Source of the DNA: Bacillota bacterium
GTDB taxonomy: Bacteria; Bacillota_H; UBA994; UBA5500
Direction of reading: 5' to 3'
Length of the DNA stretch: 25,233 bases
Assembly: GCA_012727835.1 (NCBI GenBank)
Contig: JAAYGE010000108.1
Coordinates: 1 to 25,233, forward strand
Shown here: positions 1 through 7,167 of the stretch, one piece after another
How the letters are laid out: the number at the start of each line of letters is the position of its first letter
Position numbering within the stretch: the stretch's first letter is position 1
Notes under the pieces: generated by a model
The model's input: the letters and a program-made list of their open reading frames with translations, nothing else
Databases searched by the model: none
Told to the model about the DNA's origin: nothing
Made by a program: the position numbers and the translations under genes

Positions 1-129
1 CACGCGTTACTCACCCGTCCGCCGCTATCTTTAAGACGAAGGCAAGCCTTCTTCTTAAAGACCGCTCGACTTGCATGTATGAGGCATGCCGCCAGCGTTC
101 GTCCTGAGCCAGGATCAAACTCTCCGACA
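1..129 (-). rRNA. rrs: 16S ribosomal RNA, 5' end only (partial)
   Basis: Read on the minus strand, the segment contains the universal 5' 16S motif AGAGTTTGATCCTGGCTCAG (plus-strand 103-122), followed by GACGAACGCTGGCGGC and, near the window edge, the conserved GGGTGAGTAACGCGTG block. Only about the first 125-130 nucleotides of the small-subunit rRNA are present; the gene runs off the left edge. The mature 5' end is placed about seven bases upstream of AGAGTTTG by analogy with other 16S genes, so 129 is approximate. The segment is the start of an rRNA operon transcribed leftward from the promoters at 349-378 and 426-454. Confidence 0.97.
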
Positions 130-348
130 AACTTATAGTCAGAACAGAAATCCGTTCAAACTTACAAATTTCGTTGAGCTTCTTGGCTCCAAATTAATTT
201 CCTTATTAATAAGGATATACGGGTCTGTGTGTTAGACCTCGATGTTAATTCACCAAGGTTAATATCTGCACTGCAGATATTTCTACACCATTGTTTAGTT
301 TTCAAGGATCAACTTGTGTCATACGTCGCTCGCGGCGACGGCTTAAGT
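130..348 (-). other. rRNA operon leader (transcribed spacer upstream of 16S)
   Basis: No gene is visible between the 16S 5' end and yunB; this stretch is the transcribed leader. In the direction of transcription it holds a GC-rich hairpin at about 325-340 (CGTCGC/GCGACG arms) right after the predicted start site. Next is the element CCTTGAAAACTAAACAATGG (288-308), a motif familiar from Firmicute rRNA leaders and spacers, usually linked to antitermination or processing. Then comes a near-perfect palindrome with arms AATATCTGCA/TGCAGATATT (261-281). The rest is AT-rich. Roles are inferred from position and family knowledge. Confidence 0.75.
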
Positions 349-378
349 AGTATAACACGAATTTTGTCGTTATGTCAA
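349..378 (-). promoter_or_regulatory. rRNA operon promoter, proximal
   Basis: On the minus strand a perfect -35 TTGACA (373-378) is followed after 18 bases by -10 TATACT (349-354), 5/6 to consensus. Its orientation is toward 16S and it lies about 220 bp upstream, as usual for sigma-A rRNA promoters. Confidence 0.75.
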
Positions 379-425
379 ACCCAAAATTCTTGGACTGCGC
401 CGCCCGGTTGACGGGCGCAATGAAT

Positions 426-454
426 ACTATACACCGCTTCAATGGCCAATACAA
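426..454 (-). promoter_or_regulatory. rRNA operon promoter, distal
   Basis: On the minus strand TTGTAT (449-454) and TATAGT (426-431) are separated by 17 bases. Together with the proximal promoter this makes a tandem pair, the common arrangement for rRNA operons. It is weaker by consensus than the proximal one. Confidence 0.55.
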
Positions 455-499
455 GGAGTAATTTATTCCTTTTATCTAAATGCCCACAAGTCGCAACCC

Positions 500-1177
500 T
501 TATTCATTGGGGGTTGAAATGCCTATAGGGAAGGGCAAGTCAATTACAGTCTGCGGCACGTCCCCTAAATAGGTGACATCGGCAATTGGAACCTGACTAT
601 GTACCTGAACGGTCCTAGTTACAAAGGGAATTACAATCTGCACGTCCGTATATACTTCAAGGTAAATTTTATGCCGGGTCTGGTTAATACCGGCCTGTTC
701 AAAGGCATCGGTTACTACCACATTTACCGTACCTACTGGAATAATGGTAAACGGAATGCGTGGTCCCATGTTGGCCAACAGCTGGCTGTTAAAGGCTTGC
801 CCTAAGGGTATACGTAGCACTTCACCGCGAATTGCCGCCAAAGTTTCTTGTACCCGCATAGTGGTTGCGGCTACAATCCGATTGACCTCCGTGGTATTCA
901 CTTGTGCCCAGGCCGGCCTACCATTATAGTCGGTGTGAACAGTAATCAGCAACCCATATTTGATTTCCTGAGCGACTTTCGTGTTGATAGCATCATTAAT
1001 TGCCTGGGTTGCGATTACTTTAGCCCGTGCTTCGGCGATCGCTTCTAAAGTTGGCCGTAGGTTTCGATCTAACAGTAACAAGGTTTGCAGGGCCAGAAAA
1101 AGAACTAAAATAATATAGGCAGCCAACTTTTGTTTTGGACTTAGTCGAAATCCACGCATTAGCCCGCGTCTACGCAT
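500..1177 (-). CDS. yunB: Sporulation protein, YunB family
   Basis: This 225-aa protein matches what I know of the YunB family: a basic N-terminus (MRRRGLMRGF), one membrane helix at about residues 18-36, then a soluble domain. Recognisable stretches are the Arg-Pro-Thr-Leu segment just after the helix, AINDAI, and the C-terminal PFPIGIS. In Bacillus YunB is a mother-cell protein needed for full spore formation; its biochemical role is not established. I chose ATG at 1177, preceded by an AGGGTGTAGG ribosome binding site. An in-frame TTG at 1195 would add six residues but lacks a site. The gene stands alone, diverges from the PBP gene and points toward the rRNA operon. An inverted repeat CAACCC/GGGTTG (494-515) overlaps the stop but has no T-run, so termination is unclear. 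Confidence 0.85.
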   Translation of the reverse strand: MRRRGLMRGFRLSPKQKLAAYIILVLFLALQTLLLLDRNLRPTLEAIAEARAKVIATQAINDAINTKVAQEIKYGLLITVHTDYNGRPAWAQVNTTEVNRIVAATTMRVQETLAAIRGEVLRIPLGQAFNSQLLANMGPRIPFTIIPVGTVNVVVTDAFEQAGINQTRHKIYLEVYTDVQIVIPFVTRTVQVHSQVPIADVTYLGDVPQTVIDLPFPIGISTPNE

Positions 1178-1271
1178 AATCCTACACCCTATCAATTAAA
1201 TATATGCTATCTACAAATAGGGGTATGATTTTCCATCAGATTAACCCGTATTAGTAAAAATCCCACTGTGG

Positions 1272-1277
1272 TATAAT
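1272..1277 (+). promoter_or_regulatory. Possible -10 box of the PBP gene
   Basis: A perfect TATAAT lies 24 bp upstream of the GTG start of the PBP gene in the divergent intergenic region. I see no convincing -35 at 16-18 bp spacing, so this is only a candidate. It would give a very short leader that starts almost at the ribosome binding site. Confidence 0.35.
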
Positions 1278-1300
1278 TGTTATCCAAAGGAGGGAATCTT

Positions 1301-3664
1301 GTGGTTACAGAACCAAAGGGCAAACGCCAACCAGCCAAGAGAAAACAAAAAAAGCCTGCTGGCCAAAGGATTAAGCGCGCAGCGCTAATCGGCATCTCGG
1401 CCCTATTAGTGGCCCTCATCATCTTTGGGGGAGGCTTTTTGATTTATGCCATAGCAACAATTCCACCCTACGATACAGGCAAATTGGACTTTGATGCTAC
1501 TTCCAAGGTTTATGATATTAATGGAGAGTTAATAGCCAACTTGCATGGTGAACAAAACAGGACCCCTGTTCCATTAGAGCGTATCCCTTGGGAGTTACAA
1601 AAGGCCGTTTTGGCCATGGAAGACAATCGTTTTTATGAACATCATGGATTTGACTTGAAAGGTATTACACGAGCGCTCATTCGCACTCTAACAGGCCAAC
1701 GTCTGGAAGGCGGCAGTACGATCACTAACCAGGTGGCCAAGATGGCCTTTTTGACAGAAGAGCGAAAACTCACACGTAAAATACAAGAAGTCTTCGTATC
1801 TTTACGTTTAGAAAGGGACTTTTCTAAAGATGAAATTTTAGAGTTCTATCTAAACCGCCTGTTCATGGGCGGCTCGGCCTATGGGATGCAAGAAGCAGCC
1901 CTCTATTACTTTGGTAAAGATGTTTCCGAATTGAATTTGGCTGAGTCGGCAATGCTGGCTGGCATTATACCAGCTCCCAACTATTATTCGCCCTATGCCA
2001 GTATGGAAAGAGCGGTAGCTAAGCAGACGGCCACCCTTAACAACATGGTTCGTTTCGGTTATATCACAGAAGAAGAAAAACAGGCCGCCCTCGAACAACC
2101 CATTGTTCTTGCTAATCGCACACCTAGCAATAGACACACGGCCACCAAGTATTTTGTAGATTACGTGCGCGATCAAGTGATAGAAATTCTGCAAAGCAGA
2201 GGCTATTCATTACGAGAGGCACAACAGGAAGTTTATACCGGTGGGCTATCAATTTATACAACCTTAGATAGTCGGGTGCAGCGGGCAGCAGAAAAAGCCA
2301 TGACCGAAACCCTGGAGCAATACTTGTTGCCCAGCCTGGGTGATAAGAAGGATGAAAGAAATGCTAAGGGCATTTTACAGCCCCAGTGCGGCATGGTTGT
2401 TCTAGATGTTAAGACAGGCGGCATACGGGCTATGATTGGCGGACGTGAACCTAACAACGATATTCATAATCGGGCCGTCCAACTGATCAAACAACAGCCC
2501 GGGTCATCGATTAAGCCTATTACCGTTTTCGGAGCTGCCATTGAAAGCAGGAAGTTTACTCCGGCTAGCATCATAGTCGACGAACCGATTTATGAAAATG
2601 GGCCCATCAACCCGCCCTACCCGGTCAACTACAGCCGTACCTACTCGGGGCCGGTAACTCTTCGCTACGCGTTACAACAGTCGTTGAACGTACCGGCTTG
2701 GAAGGTAGGAAAAGAAGTAGGCGTGGGTAAGATGATTGAATTTGCACAGCGCCTAGGAATCACTACCTTAGTTAACGATTCTAGTAAAGCATATAACGAT
2801 AGAAACCTGGCATCTTTAACTCTGGGTGCTGTCACCCATGGGGTGGTGCCCATCGAGATGGCTCAAGCCTTTGGCGCTATCGCCAATAAGGGCGTACGCA
2901 ACGACACCTATGCTATCACCAAGATAACCGATAGTCGCGGGCAGGTAATCTATGAGCACCGTCCTCGCAGTGAGGTGGTACTCAGTGAAGAAGTGGCTTT
3001 CATCCTAACCAGCATGCTGGAAAACCCGGTAAACTGGGGTACGGCCAGCAGTGTCCGTTCCCGCGGCGGTTATTATGGACAGGCAGCCGGTAAGACAGGA
3101 ACCACCGACTACAATCGGGAAGGCTGGTTTGTAGGGTTTACCCCCGACTACGCCGCCGGTATCTACATTGGCCATGACGACACCACCACAGGGCTACCAG
3201 CTAAAGATGGCGGTAAGGGGAGCTTACCCGGTGGCTCTAGTAGTAACATTTCCGCCACCATGTTCGGAAAGCTTATGAAAAGCGTTTATTCTTGGCAGTC
3301 AATGCCTACCGGATTCTACTCTACCCTACCGGAAAACGTAACCCGGTTGGCCATCGATGCCAAGACCGGTCTCCTGGCAGGCCCCGCCTGCCCAGCGGAA
3401 GACATCATCTGGGAATACTTCATCAAAGGAACTGAGCCGTTAGAAATGTGCATGGAGCATGGCGAGCCCGAGCCAGACCCGGGCCTAGAAGAGCCACTGC
3501 CCGGCGATGACGAAGATGATAATAATGACAACGAGACACCGGAACCGGGCGACCCCAATGTGTCTGACCCGGGTGATGACAACGAACAAGGCGAGCAGGG
3601 TGACAATGGCAACGGCAACGGCCGACCAGAAGGTAGAGGCAATAACAGACGTAGGAGAAGATAG
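1301..3664 (+). CDS. Class A penicillin-binding protein (PBP1A family transglycosylase/transpeptidase)
   Basis: This bifunctional peptidoglycan synthase polymerises lipid II and cross-links stem peptides outside the membrane. At 787 aa it has a basic cytoplasmic start, one membrane anchor (about 26-50) and a GT51 domain with catalytic Glu107 in EDNRFYEHHG, then GGSTITNQVAKM. The transpeptidase domain has SSIK (nucleophile Ser402), SLN (461-463) and KTG (598-600). From about residue 680 the C-terminus is a low-complexity Pro/Glu/Asp/Gly/Asn tail ending in a run of arginines; such tails are common in Firmicute class A PBPs. I place the start at GTG 1301 because AAAGGAGGG sits six bases upstream. 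A TTG at 1277 would put that ribosome binding site inside the gene. It is a single-gene unit, convergent with mutS2 across a shared terminator. Which paralogue (ponA, pbpF and so on) it is cannot be decided. Confidence 0.93.
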   Translation: MVTEPKGKRQPAKRKQKKPAGQRIKRAALIGISALLVALIIFGGGFLIYAIATIPPYDTGKLDFDATSKVYDINGELIANLHGEQNRTPVPLERIPWELQKAVLAMEDNRFYEHHGFDLKGITRALIRTLTGQRLEGGSTITNQVAKMAFLTEERKLTRKIQEVFVSLRLERDFSKDEILEFYLNRLFMGGSAYGMQEAALYYFGKDVSELNLAESAMLAGIIPAPNYYSPYASMERAVAKQTATLNNMVRFGYITEEEKQAALEQPIVLANRTPSNRHTATKYFVDYVRDQVIEILQSRGYSLREAQQEVYTGGLSIYTTLDSRVQRAAEKAMTETLEQYLLPSLGDKKDERNAKGILQPQCGMVVLDVKTGGIRAMIGGREPNNDIHNRAVQLIKQQPGSSIKPITVFGAAIESRKFTPASIIVDEPIYENGPINPPYPVNYSRTYSGPVTLRYALQQSLNVPAWKVGKEVGVGKMIEFAQRLGITTLVNDSSKAYNDRNLASLTLGAVTHGVVPIEMAQAFGAIANKGVRNDTYAITKITDSRGQVIYEHRPRSEVVLSEEVAFILTSMLENPVNWGTASSVRSRGGYYGQAAGKTGTTDYNREGWFVGFTPDYAAGIYIGHDDTTTGLPAKDGGKGSLPGGSSSNISATMFGKLMKSVYSWQSMPTGFYSTLPENVTRLAIDAKTGLLAGPACPAEDIIWEYFIKGTEPLEMCMEHGEPEPDPGLEEPLPGDDEDDNNDNETPEPGDPNVSDPGDDNEQGEQGDNGNGNGRPEGRGNNRRRRR

Positions 3665-3665
3665 G

Positions 3666-3708
3666 AAAATGGGCTGTCGCAAGTTAATCTTGCAACAGCC
3701 CATTTTTT
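3666..3708. terminator. Bidirectional terminator between PBP and mutS2 (repeat family copy 1)
   Basis: The arms AAAATGGGCTGTCGCAAG and CTTGCAACAGCCCATTTT (one mismatch, 5-base loop) form a strong hairpin with T-runs on both strands. It sits between convergent genes and overlaps the last codon of mutS2. It shares the GGGCTGTCGCAA core with the elements at 6136 and 14003. Confidence 0.88.
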
Positions 3709-6079
3709 ATCTCCGCAGTTCCACCACCGTGACACCCGAGCCGCCCTCAGCGGGCCCGCCGAAACGGTAGGATTTAACCTGCTGATGCTTGCTGATAAAC
3801 TCCCGGACTCCCTGGCGCAAAGCTCCCGTTCCTTTGCCATGGATAATACTAACGGTTGCTAGCCCCGCCACACAGGCGTCGTCCAGGTATTTATCCACCT
3901 CTAGCAAAGCCTCATCCACCGTCTTACCCCGGAGATCCAGCTCCAGAGGCACCCGAGTCCTAGCCACATTCACCAAATTGAAACCAGACGTGCCGGTTTG
4001 TTTCTTTTCCACCACCAACTTCTCCAGCTGTTTCACATGACAGGTTAACCGCAGGGCTCCCAGTTGCACCTGTACTTCTCCACTGGGGGAGGGATCATCT
4101 AACAACTGGCCCCTCTGCCCTAAATGCTTGACTAAAACCTCGTCTCCCGCTTTAAAATCACGGTCGGATGCTATTTCTACTGGCGGTAAGCTGGGCTTCT
4201 CGAGAGTAGGAGTAGTTTGGGTTTGTAGGGAACGCAAAGTTTGGCGAGCACTTTCCATCACCTGGCTAGCATTTGCACGGTCCACCTGCACCTGCTCTAG
4301 GGCCTGTCGCAAATCACTGAGCATCCGCTCAATCTCTTGTCGCTGGCTCTGCACCAGAGCCCGCGCCTCCTGTTTAGCCCTTTCTAAGATCTTCTTTTCT
4401 TTCCGTTTCAGCTGCTCTAAGCGCTGGGAAAGCTGGGCTGCCTTGGCTTCCGCTTCCTGCCGCAAGGCGTAGGCCGCCCTTTCCTCTTCCCTCGTTTGTA
4501 TTCGGCTAGCTTCTAGTTGTTTGAGCAGGTCTTCTAAACGCAACTGTTCTCCCGACAGGTAAGTACGGGCGTGCCCGATTATATCCTCGGCCAGACCTAA
4601 ACGGGAGGCAATTTCAAAAGCATTACTTTTACCGGGTAGACCGATGGTTAGCCGGTAAGTGGGCCGTAAGGTTTCCACGTCTAATTCCACGCTGGCGTTC
4701 TGTACCCCTTCCCGCTGATAGGCATAGGATTTCAGCTCGCTATAGTGGGTGGTAGCCAGCAGACGGCAACCGCGACCGTATAGATAATCAATAATGGCCA
4801 TAGCCAGGGCCGCGCCTTCGGTAGGATCGGTGCCCGCCCCCAGCTCGTCCAGTAAGACTAGCGAGCGATGGTCGGCCTGACGAGTAATTTCAATAATGTT
4901 TGTCATATGAGATGAGAAGGTGCTCAGGCTTTGCTCGATGCTCTGCTCATCACCAATGTCGGCAAAAACCTGTTGAAATACGGCCACCTGACTACCTTCA
5001 TCGGCAGGAATATGCAAACCGGCCTGCGCCATAAGAGTCAGCAATCCCACCGTTTTCAAAGTCACCGTCTTTCCGCCGGTGTTGGGGCCGGTAATTAAAA
5101 GCACACTAAAATCCTTTCCTAAATGGATATTGGTGGGCACCACTGTTTCTGCCGGCAACAGCGGGTGACGGGCCTTCTTCAAATCGAGATATCCCTCTTC
5201 ATTGATAAGCGGCTCCGTCGCCTTCTGGAGATAACTGAGTTTACCTTTGGCCATTACAAAGTCCAGCTGGGCCAATATCTCTAAATTGTTCCGTAAGGGG
5301 TCTACCACCGCTTGCACTTGCTGGGAAAGGTCCGTTAGAATACGGGCCACTTCTTGCTCCTCTTCCGCTTCTTTACGGCGCAAGTCATTACCTATTTCTA
5401 CTGCCGCCATCGGCTCAGTGAACAGGGTGGCGCCACTGGCCGACTGGTCATGGATGATACCGGGCACCTGGCTCCGATATTCCACTTTGACGGGAACTAC
5501 ATACCTTTCGTTGCGCATTGTGACTAACGGTTCTTGCAAGAACTTCTGTACGGCTGGCGAACGGACCATGGTTTCTAACCGCTGCTTCAATCGGCTCTGC
5601 AAAGTGCGAATCTCATTACGAATGGTCCTGAGCTTGCTACTGGCGCCATCTCTTACCTCGGCAAACTCATCAATAGCCGCATCTATTGCCTGCTCTAAAG
5701 GACGACAAGATACCAACTCTAGGGCATAGCTGCTTAGCAAAGGGTAAACATCCCTTCGCTCCTGGAAGAAGTTATAAGCCCGCCGACTCCCGGCACAGAG
5801 GGCTGCTATCGCCAGCAACTCTTCGGGTGGTAATACGGCACCTAAGGCTGCCCGCCGCAAACTGGCGCGGACATCCGTCAAACCGGCCAAAGAAAAATCT
5901 TCTGTCGTATAAATGGCTCTAGCCTCTGTCGTTTCCTTTAAGGCCTGCTTAACACTCTCGGCCTCCGTGGCTGGTTGCAACTCTTCGATCTTTTCCCTAC
6001 CTAAGACCGACGAGGCTTGAGCCAATAAAAGCTCCCTTATTTTATTAAATTCCAATACCCGTATAGTTCTCTCGTTCAT
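3707..6079 (-). CDS. mutS2: Endonuclease MutS2 (Smr-domain MutS paralogue)
   Basis: This 790-aa protein has the full MutS2 layout: core/lever region, MutS ATPase, a long coiled coil (about 510-620) rich in Glu, Lys and Gln, and a C-terminal Smr nuclease domain. The Walker A motif GPNTGGKT is at residues 331-338. Walker B is LVLLDELGAGTDP, followed by the TTHYSEL switch. In the Smr domain I see LDLRGKTVDEAL and the HGKGTGALR loop. Length is normal for the family (about 780-790). MutS2 proteins act against homologous recombination intermediates; in Bacillus MutS2 has also been tied to rescue of collided ribosomes. The ATG at 6079 follows AGAGGAG. The gene is separated from cvpA by a palindromic terminator, so it is probably transcribed separately. 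No damage is seen. Confidence 0.96.
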   Translation of the reverse strand: MNERTIRVLEFNKIRELLLAQASSVLGREKIEELQPATEAESVKQALKETTEARAIYTTEDFSLAGLTDVRASLRRAALGAVLPPEELLAIAALCAGSRRAYNFFQERRDVYPLLSSYALELVSCRPLEQAIDAAIDEFAEVRDGASSKLRTIRNEIRTLQSRLKQRLETMVRSPAVQKFLQEPLVTMRNERYVVPVKVEYRSQVPGIIHDQSASGATLFTEPMAAVEIGNDLRRKEAEEEQEVARILTDLSQQVQAVVDPLRNNLEILAQLDFVMAKGKLSYLQKATEPLINEEGYLDLKKARHPLLPAETVVPTNIHLGKDFSVLLITGPNTGGKTVTLKTVGLLTLMAQAGLHIPADEGSQVAVFQQVFADIGDEQSIEQSLSTFSSHMTNIIEITRQADHRSLVLLDELGAGTDPTEGAALAMAIIDYLYGRGCRLLATTHYSELKSYAYQREGVQNASVELDVETLRPTYRLTIGLPGKSNAFEIASRLGLAEDIIGHARTYLSGEQLRLEDLLKQLEASRIQTREEERAAYALRQEAEAKAAQLSQRLEQLKRKEKKILERAKQEARALVQSQRQEIERMLSDLRQALEQVQVDRANASQVMESARQTLRSLQTQTTPTLEKPSLPPVEIASDRDFKAGDEVLVKHLGQRGQLLDDPSPSGEVQVQLGALRLTCHVKQLEKLVVEKKQTGTSGFNLVNVARTRVPLELDLRGKTVDEALLEVDKYLDDACVAGLATVSIIHGKGTGALRQGVREFISKHQQVKSYRFGGPAEGGSGVTVVELRR

Positions 6080-6130
6080 CCATACCGCTCCTCTAGGGTT
6101 CTGCTGACACTATTCTATCATTCCCAAGCA

Positions 6131-6167
6131 AAAAGGGGCTGACGCAAAGCAATTTTGCGAACAGCCC
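6131..6167 (-). terminator. Terminator after cvpA (repeat family copy 2)
   Basis: Arms GGGCTGACGCAAA (6136-6148) and TTTGCGAACAGCCC (6154-6167) form a hairpin. On the minus strand it is followed by CCTTTTTGC, giving a T-run, so it ends zapA-cvpA transcripts. It has the same core as the elements at 3666 and 14003. Confidence 0.78.
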
Positions 6168-6186
6168 GTAACAATTGTATAGGCGC

Positions 6187-6762
6187 TTAGGGTCTCAACC
6201 AAATGCGGCCGATTAGTTCCTGCAAGTATTGGTAGAATATAGGACTAATATATCGCATCTGGGTGGCCACATAGGACCGTTGGGCAAGGGCACCCAGCCG
6301 GGTAGTAGCCGGCAAAAAGGATAGCAGGCTAGCTATAATAAAGACTATGATACCACCCTTTAGTGCTCCCAATAGGGCCCCACCTAGACGATTAACCGAC
6401 GAGAGTAGCGGCAGTTTGGCCACCGATTCTAGAAAATGTCCCAATATACCGAAGACGGCACTCACTAAGCACCAGACCAGCAAGTAGCTAAGTACCGACA
6501 ACAGGACGGGCTCTAATCGATAATCGCCAAGAATAGGCAACAGGAAATTGCGGATGTGGTTACTTAGGCAAAAATTATTGTTTAGCCATGCGGCCATGGC
6601 GGGAGCCCAACGGCCGGCAAAATAAAGACTTACAAATAAACCGGCAAAATCTAGTGCTTGTCTAACTATCCCCCGGGTGAAGCCGGTTAACACCGACAGA
6701 GCAAAAATGCCAAGCAGCACCCAGTCGATCCAGATGAAGGTTCCGGCACCCGCGTACTCCAT
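6187..6762 (-). CDS. CvpA family membrane protein
   Basis: The 191-aa protein has four predicted membrane helices: near the N-terminus (after FIWIDW), around residues 33-58, around 90-120, and GGALLGALKGGIIVFIIASL around 125-150. The pattern and the final short tail fit CvpA/colicin V production family proteins. In Clostridia these often sit between zapA and mutS2. The molecular function is not well defined; proposals include a channel or transporter-like role. The ATG is one base after the zapA stop, and its ribosome binding site lies inside zapA, so the two genes are translationally linked. Confidence 0.82.
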   Translation of the reverse strand: MEYAGAGTFIWIDWVLLGIFALSVLTGFTRGIVRQALDFAGLFVSLYFAGRWAPAMAAWLNNNFCLSNHIRNFLLPILGDYRLEPVLLSVLSYLLVWCLVSAVFGILGHFLESVAKLPLLSSVNRLGGALLGALKGGIIVFIIASLLSFLPATTRLGALAQRSYVATQMRYISPIFYQYLQELIGRIWLRP

Positions 6763-6763
6763 A

Positions 6764-7102
6764 CTAACGCCTACCTTTCCGTTTAGCGCGCTTAGCCGCC
6801 TTAGCCTTAGCTCTTTTCAGCTGGGTCTCCAAGTTGGCCTGTTCCGACTGCATAGCTTCCAATTGGGCTTGCAGTTGGTCGGCCTTTTCTTGGGTAGTTA
6901 ACATGCTGTCGGCAAAAGTGATGGCAGCCATAATTGCCGCCTGGGCTATGCCCAGGCGGGAATCGCGTTGCATAAACTCGTGGATGCGCTCGTCCACCAA
7001 GCGTGCTAAATGCTGCAGGTGTTCCGGCTCAGCCGGGCTCAAAAATACATATTCCTGGTTACAAATGCGAACCTTGACCTTGTTGCGCTCCGATAAAGAC
7101 AT
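6764..7102 (-). CDS. zapA: Cell division protein ZapA
   Basis: The 112-aa protein starts with a compact globular part (KVRICNQEYVFLSPAEPEHL, then ARLVDERIHEF) typical of ZapA. It continues into a coiled coil (EKADQLQAQLEAMQSEQANL) and a very basic Lys/Arg/Ala tail. ZapA binds and bundles FtsZ filaments at the division site. The ATG has GGGGTGG seven bases or fewer upstream. It heads a zapA-cvpA pair immediately downstream of pheT, a synteny I recognise from many Firmicutes. The basic tail of about 20 residues is longer than in Bacillus ZapA and could contact DNA or membrane; that is inference. Confidence 0.92.
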   Translation of the reverse strand: MSLSERNKVKVRICNQEYVFLSPAEPEHLQHLARLVDERIHEFMQRDSRLGIAQAAIMAAITFADSMLTTQEKADQLQAQLEAMQSEQANLETQLKRAKAKAAKRAKRKGRR

Positions 7103-7135
7103 AAATCCACCCCTCGCTGCCCTAGTTCCCCCTTC

Positions 7136-7158
7136 CCGTGTTCGTCATCATCACGGGC
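7136..7158. repeat. Small inverted repeat between pheT and zapA
   Basis: CCCGTG and CACGGG flank an 11-base loop in the 65-bp gap. No T-run follows on the minus strand, so it is not an obvious terminator. It may be an mRNA processing or stability hairpin between pheT and zapA. Confidence 0.35.
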
Positions 7159-7167
7159 GATTCCTGC

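Noticed and set aside
1218..1227. Sporulation sigma-factor -10 box (CATA...) upstream of yunB
   Set aside because: The sequence CATACCCCTA does not keep the required spacing and no -35 partner fits.
3316..3840. 174-aa reading frame antisense to the PBP tail
   Set aside because: It is rich in Ser/Pro/Leu as the complement of a low-complexity Gly/Asp/Glu tail, crosses a terminator and overlaps mutS2.
5247..5729. 160-aa frame antisense to mutS2
   Set aside because: It lies fully inside a conserved gene, with Ser/Arg/Thr-rich composition typical of antisense frames.
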